This document shows, piece by piece, positions 1 through 5,466 of a stretch of 6,349 nucleotides of DNA. The DNA is from Pseudomonadota bacterium (lineage in GTDB: Bacteria; Pseudomonadota; Alphaproteobacteria; Rhizobiales; Xanthobacteraceae), in the NCBI GenBank assembly GCA_023390695.1, contig JAEWCJ010000164.1, positions 1 through 6,349 of the forward strand. Reading direction: 5' to 3'. Within the stretch, counting starts at the first letter, position 1, and each line of letters starts with the position of its first letter. Below the pieces are notes generated by a model. That model was given only the letters and a program-made list of their open reading frames with translations, ran no database searches and had not been told where the DNA came from. The position numbers were made by a program, and so were the translations under genes.

Positions 1-44
1 GTGCTATCCCTTGTCCCGGCCGGTTTCCAGGCACGGGGACACAC

Positions 45-1577
45 TTGAAAGACATCATCGAGAAGCTCGACCTCCGCCGCAAGGACGCCGAGCTCGGCGG
101 CGGGCAGACCCGCATCGAGGCGCAGCACAAGCGCGGCAAGCTGACCGCGCGCGAGCGCATCGAGCTCTTGCTCGACAAGGGCTCGTTCGAGGAAATCGAC
201 ATGTTCGTCGAGCACCGCTCGGCCGACTTCGGCATGGAGAAGCAGAAGATCCCCGGCGACGGCGTCGTCACCGGCTGGGGCACGGTGAACGGCCGCACCG
301 TGTTCCTGTTCTCCAAGGACTTCACCGTGTTCGGCGGCTCGCTGTCGGAGACGCACGCGCAGAAGATCGTCAAGGTGCAGGACATGGCGCTGAAGGCGCG
401 CAGCCCTATCATTGGCCTGTTCGATGCCGGCGGCGCGCGCATCCAGGAGGGCGTCGCCGCGCTCGGCGGCTATGGCGAGGTGTTCAAGCGCAACGTGATC
501 GCGTCGGGCGTCATCCCACAGATCAGCGTCATCATGGGGCCGTGCGCAGGCGGCGACGTCTATTCGCCGGCGATGACCGACTTCATCTTCATGGTGAAGG
601 ACACGAGCTACATGTTCGTCACCGGCCCGGATGTGGTGAAGACTGTGACCAACGAGGTCGTCACCGCGGAGGAACTTGGCGGCGCCTCGGTGCACGCGAC
701 GAAGTCGTCTGTCGCCGATGGCGCCTTCGAGAACGATGTCGAAGCACTCTTGCAGATGCGCCGTCTGATCGACTTTCTGCCTGCCAACAACACCGCCGGC
801 GTGCCGCACTGGCCGAGCGAGGACGATCCCGACCGCACCGACAATTCCCTCGACACGCTGATCCCCGACAATCCGAACAAGCCCTACGACATGAAGGAAC
901 TGATCCTGAAGGTCGTGGACGAGGGCGACTTCTTCGAGATCTCCCCGAATTTTGCGAAGAACATCGTCACCGGCTTCGGCCGCGTCGCCGGGCGCAGCGT
1001 CGGCATCGTCGCCAACCAGCCGATGGTGCTGGCGGGCGTGCTCGACAGCGACGCCTCGCGCAAGGCGGCGCGCTTCGTGCGCTTCTGCGATGCCTTCGAA
1101 ATTCCCATCGTCACTTTTGTCGACGTGCCGGGCTTCCTGCCGGGCACGGCGCAGGAATATGGCGGCCTGATCAAGCACGGGGCGAAGCTGCTCTTCGCCT
1201 ATTCGCAGGCCACCGTGCCGCTGGTCACCGTCATCACGCGCAAGGCCTTCGGCGGCGCCTACGACGTGATGGCCTCAAAGCATGTCGGCGGCGATCTCAA
1301 TTACGCCTGGCCGACCGCGCAGATCGCGGTGATGGGCGCGAAGGGCGCGGTGGAGATCATCTTCCGCGCAGACATCGGCGATCCGGAGAAAATTGCCGCG
1401 CGCACGAAGGAATATGAGGAGCGTTTCCTGTCGCCGTTCGTGGCCGCCGAGCGCGGCTATATCGATGAAGTGATCATGCCGCATTCGACCCGCAAGCGCA
1501 TCGCCCGCGCGCTCGCCATGCTGCGCGGGAAGAAGGTCGAGATGCCGGCGCGGAAGCACGATAATTTGCCGGTGTGA
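45..1577 (+). CDS. pccB: Propionyl-CoA carboxylase beta subunit (acyl-CoA carboxyltransferase)
   Basis: Carboxyltransferase subunit of a biotin-dependent acyl-CoA carboxylase. It moves the carboxyl group from carboxybiotin on the alpha subunit to propionyl-CoA, giving (S)-methylmalonyl-CoA in the cytoplasm. The 510-residue length is usual for PccB. The N-terminal crotonase-like half carries the [12 protein letters not shown] motif with the oxyanion glycines at about G169-G170. The C-terminal half carries [13 protein letters not shown] and [11 protein letters not shown], with G403-G404 and D407. An aspartate at the D407 position is the residue linked to propionyl-CoA preference in the Streptomyces PccB work, so I prefer PCC over acetyl- or methylcrotonyl-CoA carboxylase. 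The start is TTG at 45, giving [13 protein letters not shown], which matches the usual PccB N-terminus; a weak GGGG (35-38) lies six bases upstream. The frame is open to the window edge, so an upstream start cannot be formally excluded. The alpha subunit gene (pccA) is not in this window. Confidence 0.95.
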   Translation: MKDIIEKLDLRRKDAELGGGQTRIEAQHKRGKLTARERIELLLDKGSFEEIDMFVEHRSADFGMEKQKIPGDGVVTGWGTVNGRTVFLFSKDFTVFGGSLSETHAQKIVKVQDMALKARSPIIGLFDAGGARIQEGVAALGGYGEVFKRNVIASGVIPQISVIMGPCAGGDVYSPAMTDFIFMVKDTSYMFVTGPDVVKTVTNEVVTAEELGGASVHATKSSVADGAFENDVEALLQMRRLIDFLPANNTAGVPHWPSEDDPDRTDNSLDTLIPDNPNKPYDMKELILKVVDEGDFFEISPNFAKNIVTGFGRVAGRSVGIVANQPMVLAGVLDSDASRKAARFVRFCDAFEIPIVTFVDVPGFLPGTAQEYGGLIKHGAKLLFAYSQATVPLVTVITRKAFGGAYDVMASKHVGGDLNYAWPTAQIAVMGAKGAVEIIFRADIGDPEKIAARTKEYEERFLSPFVAAERGYIDEVIMPHSTRKRIARALAMLRGKKVEMPARKHDNLPV

Positions 1578-1604
1578 TTTTGATCAATCCGGGAAGACGC
1601 ATTG

Positions 1605-2471
1605 ATGGAATGGGTTCAAAACCATCCTGCCATCGCAACAGCAATCATTGCGGTGGCCGGCGCAATCGCAGGTGGTTTGATTGCGGCCGGTGCAAAATTT
1701 GTCTTTGATTTCTATCTCTCGGAGAGAATAAAACGACGCTGGCGAACAGTCGATATAAAGCGCCAATATTCGGCACAAATCATTCGTGCCGCCGATGAAC
1801 TTGCCAGCCGTCTTGATAATCTGAGCCGTCATTTGGCGGATGGGATGGCCACAAAGTGGCTAAGGCCTCTTGATGAAGAGTCCGAGACGCCGAATATCGC
1901 GTTTCATCGCTACTATTTTTCGAGCAGCTTGTATCTGCTAGCTCAACTAATTGCCTGGATCGAGGTGCTCAAGCGTGAGCAAATTTTCCTTGATTTTGCG
2001 ACCGTGCGTGAGACGCGCAGATTTAATTCACATCTGGAATTGTTGTATTCTGTCTTAAGTTATTCTGCGCTTACCGGTGCCGACAGTGAACGTCAGCCGA
2101 AGAATTATTGGATTTACTATCACTACCTTGGAGGTGTTGGGCAGTCGCTGTTCATAGGCAAGGGCGACAACAACCTTCGATGCCTTACCTTTCACGAATT
2201 TTGTTCGAAGTTTGATTCCAAAGATGGAGACTTTCGAAATTGGATGCGGGAAGTCGAGGCATTGATTGTCAATCTCTCCGTCGATGGTGATGATGTTCGA
2301 TGGAGACGCCTTCAAATGCTTCGGTTATGTCTCGATCAATTCTTGAACTTTGCTGACCCAAAAATGTTGCGTACGACAAGAAATCGAATGCAGCCGAAAG
2401 ATATACCGGAGGATATTTGTCAACAGGTGGCTAAGCAGGCAAGGTATTTTGGGCTGAAGATCAAAGCCTGA
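1605..2471 (+). CDS. Uncharacterised membrane-anchored protein, AT-rich gene
   Basis: I do not recognise a named family. The 288-residue product has one strongly hydrophobic, Gly/Ala-rich segment at about residues 9-37 (AGAIAGGLIAAGA, with small-xxx-small packing spacing). A basic stretch SERIKRRWR (39-47) follows, which predicts an N-out anchor with a cytoplasmic domain. The rest is mostly helical. Aromatic-rich blocks stand out: YYFSSSLYLLAQLIAWIEVLKRE without its last residues (about 103-122), YHYLGGVGQSLF (172-183) and LTFHEFCSKF (194-203). From memory, this layout recalls uncharacterised single-pass proteins scattered through bacteria. ATG at 1605 is chosen because GGGAAGA (1591-1597) precedes it; a TTG at 1602 is an alternative start. 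It begins 27 bases after pccB. Its composition is visibly more AT-rich than its neighbours and it uses ATA, TTA and AGA codons, which points to horizontal acquisition. No catalytic motif is visible. Confidence 0.8.
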   Translation: MEWVQNHPAIATAIIAVAGAIAGGLIAAGAKFVFDFYLSERIKRRWRTVDIKRQYSAQIIRAADELASRLDNLSRHLADGMATKWLRPLDEESETPNIAFHRYYFSSSLYLLAQLIAWIEVLKREQIFLDFATVRETRRFNSHLELLYSVLSYSALTGADSERQPKNYWIYYHYLGGVGQSLFIGKGDNNLRCLTFHEFCSKFDSKDGDFRNWMREVEALIVNLSVDGDDVRWRRLQMLRLCLDQFLNFADPKMLRTTRNRMQPKDIPEDICQQVAKQARYFGLKIKA

Positions 2472-2476
2472 GAAGC

Positions 2477-2581
2477 GTAGCCCGGATGCAGCGAAGCAAG
2501 GGTAGCCCGGATGGAGCGAAGCGAAATCCGAGGACGAATGCTCTTAAAATCCCGCATTCCGCTTCGCTGCATGCGGGCTAC
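2477..2581. repeat. Compound extragenic palindromic repeat (two left arms, one right arm)
   Basis: Two direct copies of a 21-base arm beginning GTAGCCCGGATG lie at 2477-2497 and 2502-2522, 25 bases apart. Their inverted partner ends at 2581 (2561-2581, ending ATGCGGGCTAC). By hand alignment, arm one matches the reverse complement of the right arm at 20 of 21 positions and arm two at 19 of 21. Arm two extends as a weaker inner stem (GCGAAATCCGAG against CCCGCATTCCGC), making a hairpin of roughly 80 bases over 2502-2581. Sequences of this kind (GTAGCCCGGATG...CATCCGGGCTAC) are dispersed between genes in many proteobacteria. It fills most of the 145-base gap between the two accessory gene units. 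It could act as a transcription or RNA-stability barrier; that role is inferred. Confidence 0.8.
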
Positions 2582-2589
2582 AATATAAG
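2579..2589 (+). promoter_or_regulatory. Possible -10 element at the end of the palindrome
   Basis: The last bases of the repeat and those just after it contain overlapping -10-like hexamers, TACAAT (2579-2584) and TATAAG (2584-2589), about 30 bases upstream of the DUF4160 start. I see no convincing -35 box at the right spacing, so this is only a candidate start site for the DUF4160-DUF2442 pair. Confidence 0.22.
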
Positions 2590-2616
2590 GGCGTCGGCTT
2601 AAAAAGGGTGGGGCTC

Positions 2617-2853
2617 ATGCCAACGGTCCTGCGCTGGGGGCCTTATCGCGCCTTCTTCTATTCCAACGAGGGCGACGAACCCGCGCATGTCCATGTCCGG
2701 GCTGGCGACAAAGAAGCTAAATTCTGGCTTCATGACGTGGCTGTCGCCGTCAACGCTGGGTTTCCAGCCCATGAAATCGGCGATATTGTGCGGCATCTCA
2801 AGATTCACCGGGACCGCCTGCAGAGCGCATGGCAAGAGCACTTTGAAACATGA
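2617..2853 (+). CDS. DUF4160 domain protein, first gene of a TA-like pair
   Basis: A 78-residue protein that is almost entirely one DUF4160 domain. The diagnostic parts are the N-terminus MPTVLRWGPYRAFFYSNEGD, EPAHVHV (21-27), KEAKFWL (32-38), and a helical C-terminal part with the pattern HEIGDIVRHLKIHRDRLQSAW (about 52-72, cited only for its spacing of His, Ile and Leu residues) ending in a WQEHF-type tail. The biochemical function of the domain is not established as far as I know. The domain is frequently paired with DUF2442, as here, and such pairs are often suspected of being toxin-antitoxin-like. ATG at 2617 is chosen over GTG at 2608 because it gives the canonical domain start and has AAGGG (2604-2608) at proper spacing. 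The stop overlaps the next start as ATGA, implying translational coupling. Confidence 0.85.
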   Translation: MPTVLRWGPYRAFFYSNEGDEPAHVHVRAGDKEAKFWLHDVAVAVNAGFPAHEIGDIVRHLKIHRDRLQSAWQEHFET

Positions 2854-3098
2854 GCACTTTGGAAATTGACGTCGGCGATCTGCGGGCCCGGTCAGTGGAT
2901 TTCACCGCCACCGAGTTGGTGGTGACGCTTGTCGATGGCCGCCGCATTGCCACGCCGCTCGACTGGTATCCCAAGCTGAAAGCGGCCTCGGCCGATGCTC
3001 GCGCTGACTTTGAAATCATGCCGATGGGCATTCACTGGCCACAGCTCGATGAAGACCTGAGCATCGCCGGCATGCTCAAGGGACGGCGCGCGACCTGA
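2850..3098 (+). CDS. DUF2442 domain protein, second gene of a TA-like pair
   Basis: An 82-residue DUF2442 protein. After a variable N-terminus comes a beta-rich region with LVDGRRIATPLDWYPKL (27-43), then the family signature GIHWPQLDEDLSIAGML (60-76). It carries acidic clusters. It starts inside the stop codon of the DUF4160 gene (ATGA, 2850-2853), has little Shine-Dalgarno of its own, and so is probably translated by reinitiation. DUF2442 proteins commonly sit next to DUF4160 proteins in plasmids and chromosomes. Calling the pair a toxin-antitoxin module is an inference from size, overlap and pairing; which partner would be toxic cannot be read from the sequence. The FKBP gene begins 53 bases after its stop. 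Confidence 0.85.
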   Translation: MSTLEIDVGDLRARSVDFTATELVVTLVDGRRIATPLDWYPKLKAASADARADFEIMPMGIHWPQLDEDLSIAGMLKGRRAT

Positions 3099-3151
3099 AT
3101 TTCGCCTTATCCTGTTTTCACAAAAGCAACCCCGCAAGAACAAGGATTACC

Positions 3152-3601
3152 ATGCAGAAACTCACCCGCGCCGCACTCATGTCTGCCGCGCTCGCCTTCA
3201 CGACAATTGGAACCATCGCAATGACAGAAGACGCCGCCGCCCAATCCAAGCCCGTCACCACGCCGTCCGGCCTGCAGATGACCGACACGGCGGTCGGCAA
3301 GGGCGCGCAGCCGAAGCAGGGGCAGACCGCGGTGGTGCATTACACCGGCTGGCTCTACACCAACGGGCAGAAGGGTCAGAAATTCGATTCCTCGGTCGAT
3401 CGCGGCCAGCCGTTCGAGTTTCCGGTCGGCGCCGGGCGCGTGATCCGCGGCTGGGACGAGGGCGTCGCCAGCATGAAGGTCGGCGGCAAGCGCACGCTGG
3501 TGATCCCGCCGGAGCTCGGTTATGGCGCGCGCGGCGCCGGCGGCGTGATCCCGCCGAACGCGACGCTGATCTTCGATGTCGAACTGCTCGGCGTGAAGTG
3601 A
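3152..3601 (+). CDS. Exported FKBP-type peptidyl-prolyl cis-trans isomerase
   Basis: Catalyses cis-trans isomerisation of proline peptide bonds during protein folding, probably in the periplasm. The 149-residue product has a signal peptide: basic MQKLTR, a hydrophobic core, and a likely cleavage site at DAAA-QS after residue 30. A single FKBP domain follows at about 37-149. The FK506/proline pocket residues of human FKBP12 are conserved by position: Y64 in VVHYTGWL, D79 in KFDSS, R84, F88, V97-I98 and W101 in GRVIRGWDEG, Y124 in LGYGARG, and F141 in LIFDVELL. An active enzyme is therefore expected. There is no N-terminal dimerisation domain as in Mip or FkpA, so this is the short secreted type. 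AAGGA (3142-3146) lies five bases before the ATG. The DUF2214 gene follows 16 bases after the stop, so co-transcription is likely. Confidence 0.95.
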   Translation: MQKLTRAALMSAALAFTTIGTIAMTEDAAAQSKPVTTPSGLQMTDTAVGKGAQPKQGQTAVVHYTGWLYTNGQKGQKFDSSVDRGQPFEFPVGAGRVIRGWDEGVASMKVGGKRTLVIPPELGYGARGAGGVIPPNATLIFDVELLGVK

Positions 3602-3617
3602 TCCGGCGCTCGCCTCG

Positions 3618-4064
3618 GTGACCACCTTCTTCGCCTTCCTGCATCATCTTGCCGCCTTCGCGCTGGTCGGCGCGCTCGCGGTCGAACTGGTGCTGGTGCA
3701 TGCGGAGATCACGCTCGCCAATCTGCGCCGCCTGCTGGTGGCCGATGCCGTGCTCGGCATGGCCGCCGGCACGGTGCTGATCGTGGGCCTTGTGCGCGTC
3801 TTTCTGCTGGAGAAGGGCGCGGATTATTACTTCTCGAACATGGCCTTCATCATCAAGTTCGGCGTGTTCCTGGGCATCGGCGCGCTGTCGCTGATGCCGA
3901 CGCTGAATTTCCTCTCCTGGCGCAAGGATCTGCGCGCCGGCCGCCTGCCGGAGATCGAGCCAAAGCGTTTCGCCATGATCCAGGCGACGGTGCACGGCGA
4001 ACTCGCCGCCGTTGCCGTCATTCTCCTGTGCGCCGCCCTTATGGCACGGGGCGGGTGGGTGTAG
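3618..4064 (+). CDS. DUF2214 family four-helix inner membrane protein
   Basis: A 148-residue integral membrane protein matching the DUF2214 family, whose function is unknown. Four hydrophobic segments are visible at about residues 4-28, 40-63, 75-98 and 120-143. Family-typical features are the paired histidines H9-H10 near the start, VADAVLGMAAG (41-51), the loop EKGADYYFSN (65-74), the SLMPTLNFL segment (91-99) and the HGE at 126-128 opening the last helix. Conserved histidines in a small four-helix protein could suggest a bound metal or haem, but that is speculation. The start is GTG at 3618, with no clear Shine-Dalgarno, 16 bases after the FKBP stop, so translation is probably coupled to that gene. 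Base composition matches the GC-rich host genes. Confidence 0.88.
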   Translation: MTTFFAFLHHLAAFALVGALAVELVLVHAEITLANLRRLLVADAVLGMAAGTVLIVGLVRVFLLEKGADYYFSNMAFIIKFGVFLGIGALSLMPTLNFLSWRKDLRAGRLPEIEPKRFAMIQATVHGELAAVAVILLCAALMARGGWV

Positions 4065-4087
4065 GCGCCAAGGTCTGCGGCGCCGGG

Positions 4088-4129
4088 CGCGCGAAGGCTG
4101 TCCAGTTGGTCAAGCAGCGCCTTCGCGCG
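4088..4129. terminator. Strong hairpin after the DUF2214 gene, possible terminator
   Basis: A perfect 11-base inverted repeat, CGCGCGAAGGC (4088-4098) with GCCTTCGCGCG (4119-4129), encloses a 20-base loop, 24 bases after the DUF2214 stop. A short GGCGCC...GGCGCC pairing (4064-4069 with 4079-4084) precedes it. No T-run follows on the + strand, so it is not a textbook intrinsic terminator. It may instead stall polymerase or protect the 3' end of the FKBP-DUF2214 transcript. Confidence 0.45.
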
Positions 4130-4237
4130 ACGCCGTCTGACACATTCCATCGACATGCTTTGAAACACGCTTGGGCCGGAACCTTCGCGCGCGTCGTCCG
4201 TTCGTCCCTGTGGATACGTCCCGGGAACCCGCAACAC

Positions 4238-4241
4238 GGAG
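4238..4241 (+). promoter_or_regulatory. Shine-Dalgarno of the flavoprotein gene
   Basis: GGAG at 4238-4241 lies seven bases before the ATG at 4249. It supports that start over the in-frame upstream one at 4171, which would add 26 unconserved residues. Confidence 0.7.
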
Positions 4242-4248
4242 AACTCAG

Positions 4249-4734
4249 ATGCCGACCCCGCAGGAACTGGAAGCGCGTTTCTGGGATGCGCTTACCTCCG
4301 ACCGCACGATGATGCTTGGGCTCGACGGCGTGGAAGACGGGCATGCGCGGCCGATGACCGCGATTGTCGAGAATGAGCGGAGCCCGATCTGGTTCTTCAC
4401 CGCAATGGACACCGCCATTATCCGGCATCTCGCGGACGGCGACCGCGCCATCGCGACCTTCGTCTCCAAGGGCCACGATATCTACGCCACGCTGCATGGC
4501 AGCCTGCATCTCGACAATGACCGCGCGGTGATCGACCGGCTGTGGAATCCCTATATTGCCGCCTGGTTCGAGGGCGGCAAGAACGATCCCAAGCTGGCGC
4601 TGCTGCGCTTCGATGCCGAGCGCGCGGAGATCTGGCAGGATGCGTCGAGCCTCTTCTCCGGCCTCAAGCTGATGTTCGGCGCCGATCCCAAAGAGGAATA
4701 CAGGGACAAGGTGGCCGAGGTCTCGCTGCGCTAG
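4249..4734 (+). CDS. Pyridoxamine 5'-phosphate oxidase-like flavoprotein, general stress protein 26 type
   Basis: A 161-residue split-barrel flavin-binding protein of the pyridoxamine-phosphate-oxidase-like superfamily, general stress protein 26 branch. Relatives bind FMN, FAD or F420; their substrates are mostly unknown, and true vitamin B6 oxidase activity is unlikely. Visible features are an N-terminal helix MPTPQELEARFWDAL, HARPMTA (32-38) on the flavin-side strand, IWFFTA (47-52), and HDIYATLHGSLHL (76-88). The branch-specific segment spans 96-118 with DRLW, AWFEGG, DP and LALL. The C-terminal residues about 125-146 hold WQDASS and the GLKLMFG segment. It is cytoplasmic, with no signal peptide. 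It probably has its own promoter in the preceding 184 bases and ends convergently with the PRC-barrel gene. A stress role is inferred from the family name only. Confidence 0.88.
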   Translation: MPTPQELEARFWDALTSDRTMMLGLDGVEDGHARPMTAIVENERSPIWFFTAMDTAIIRHLADGDRAIATFVSKGHDIYATLHGSLHLDNDRAVIDRLWNPYIAAWFEGGKNDPKLALLRFDAERAEIWQDASSLFSGLKLMFGADPKEEYRDKVAEVSLR

Positions 4735-4759
4735 ATCGCGGCGCATCGCGCATCAGGCC

Positions 4760-4800
4760 GGCGCCGCGCTCCGCAATGATGGTGCGGGAGTCTCGGCGCC
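4760..4800. terminator. Imperfect stem-loop in the convergent spacer, possible bidirectional terminator
   Basis: The outer stem GGCGCCG (4760-4766) pairs with CGGCGCC (4794-4800), and the inner stem CCGCA (4771-4775) pairs with TGCGG (4783-4787). A small asymmetric internal loop separates them. It sits 25 bases after the flavoprotein stop and between two converging genes, where a shared terminator is expected. No T-tract is seen on either side, so the call is tentative. A second small inverted repeat, CCGGAA/TTCCGG, lies at 4817-4839. Confidence 0.4.
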
Positions 4801-4870
4801 AAATGCCTTTGTCCTGCCGGAACGGTGGTGTCTTTCCGGATGTGCCGCCGTTCGCGCCGCGATGGCAGGA

Positions 4871-5206
4871 TCAGATGCCCCAATAGGCGCGCTGCGGATA
4901 GGGTGGCGACCGGTCGCCCCAGTCGAACGCATCGCCGTCGAGTTCGCACATGCCGGCGCGCAATTCCTCGAGCGACAATTCGGTCTGGAAGGCATGGCGT
5001 TCCGGGTCGTATTTCAGCGCATGCCACAAGATCGGATAATGGTGCACGTCGGTGCCGAGAAAGCCGCTGTGCCGTACGACGGTGTAGGCGACCGCGCCCG
5101 TCGTCTTGTCCAGCATCAGGCGCTCGATGGTGCCGAGCTTCTCGCCGTCGCGGCCATAGACCACGCAGCCTTCCACGCGATCGCTGGGAACCAGGATGTG
5201 GGTCAT
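4871..5206 (-). CDS. PRC-barrel domain protein
   Basis: A 111-residue protein built around a single PRC-barrel, the small beta-barrel named after the photosynthetic reaction centre H subunit and also found in RimM. Family features are VEGCVVYGRDGEKLGTIERL (about 11-30), MLDKTTGAVAYTVV (31-44), HSGFLGTDVHHYPILW (46-61) and HALKYDPERHAFQ (62-74). A tail rich in acidic and aromatic residues includes FDWGDRSPPYP (94-104) and ends AYWGI. Stand-alone PRC proteins in rhizobia are usually uncharacterised; a binding or scaffold role is assumed. The ATG at 5206 is preferred over upstream in-frame starts (up to 5284) because AAGGAGG lies five bases before it and the family alignment begins here. There is no signal peptide. 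It converges with the flavoprotein gene and diverges from the TTT binding-protein gene. Confidence 0.88.
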   Translation of the reverse strand: MTHILVPSDRVEGCVVYGRDGEKLGTIERLMLDKTTGAVAYTVVRHSGFLGTDVHHYPILWHALKYDPERHAFQTELSLEELRAGMCELDGDAFDWGDRSPPYPQRAYWGI

Positions 5207-5211
5207 GGTCG

Positions 5212-5218
5212 CCTCCTT
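5212..5218 (-). promoter_or_regulatory. Shine-Dalgarno of the PRC-barrel gene
   Basis: On the minus strand this reads AAGGAGG, a near-perfect anti-16S match five bases upstream of the ATG at 5206. It decides the start of the PRC-barrel gene against the 26-residue upstream extension. Confidence 0.85.
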
Positions 5219-5453
5219 GCGCCGGTGATGTCCTATCATTCTGGGGAAGCCGCATTCCGGCAGGATGTTCCGCCCTGCGGCCAAAGATCACGCCGGTGCG
5301 GTTCGCCGTCGCTGCGGGCGGCGTCGCCGGGCGGCTGTTCAAGGCCTGCCATACGCCTTCATTTCCCTTGCCGGAGGTGTGGCGGCGGCGCAGTCTTCGG
5401 ACAACCGCCGGTAAGAGCGGGTGTGACCAGCCTGCTTCAGCAACGACATCCCA

Positions 5454-5460
5454 GGGGAGG
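5454..5460 (+). promoter_or_regulatory. Shine-Dalgarno of the TTT binding-protein gene
   Basis: GGGGAGG lies six bases before the ATG at 5467. It favours that start over ATG at 5506, which lacks such a site. This means the tandem repeat at 5475-5504 is translated. Confidence 0.75.
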
Positions 5461-5466
5461 ATTGAA

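Larger units (their letters stand above)
4065..4248. other. Intergenic region before the flavoprotein gene
   Basis: This 184-base spacer holds the hairpin at 4088-4129. A further copy of its right arm, CCTTCGCGCG, lies at 4182-4191 and could compete for the same left arm. The upstream extension of the flavoprotein reading frame (4171-4248) translates to an arginine-rich stretch with no family resemblance, so I treat it as untranslated leader. I see no confident -35/-10 pair. Confidence 0.5.
5207..5466. other. Divergent intergenic region between PRC-barrel and TTT binding-protein genes
   Basis: These 260 bases must hold the promoters of both divergent genes. I can see both Shine-Dalgarno sites and two short inverted repeats: CAGG/CCTG with flanking pairs around 5257-5280, and CGGCGG (5383-5388) with CCGCCG (5405-5410). 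There is no convincing promoter hexamer pair and no coding sequence that resembles a protein family. The long minus-strand frame crossing it looks like a composition artefact. Confidence 0.5.

Noticed and set aside
11..1417. Long open frame (468 codons) overlapping pccB on the same strand
   Set aside because: It is very rich in Arg, Ala, Gly and His with no family resemblance, and lies wholly in the shadow of a certain pccB; typical of a shifted frame in GC-rich coding DNA.
2055..2315. Minus-strand 86-codon frame inside the orphan membrane-protein gene
   Set aside because: No domain resemblance and no ribosome site that I could see; the sense frame is intact over 288 residues.
2477..2581. 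CRISPR array or insertion-sequence end
   Set aside because: Only two direct arms with a four-base gap and one inverted partner; no spacers, no transposase and no obvious target duplication. An extragenic palindrome fits better.
3255..3995. Minus-strand open frame of 246 codons across the FKBP and DUF2214 genes
   Set aside because: Low-complexity Arg/His/Ala product antisense to two well-supported genes; no motif and no start signal of note.
4171..4248. N-terminal extension of the flavoprotein (26 extra residues)
   Set aside because: Residues are arginine-rich and unlike the family start; the GGAG site and the family N-terminus both point to 4249.
4039..4746. Minus-strand open frame of 235 codons opposite the flavoprotein gene
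   Set aside because: The + strand reading is a clear family match with a good ribosome site; the antisense product has no recognisable domain.
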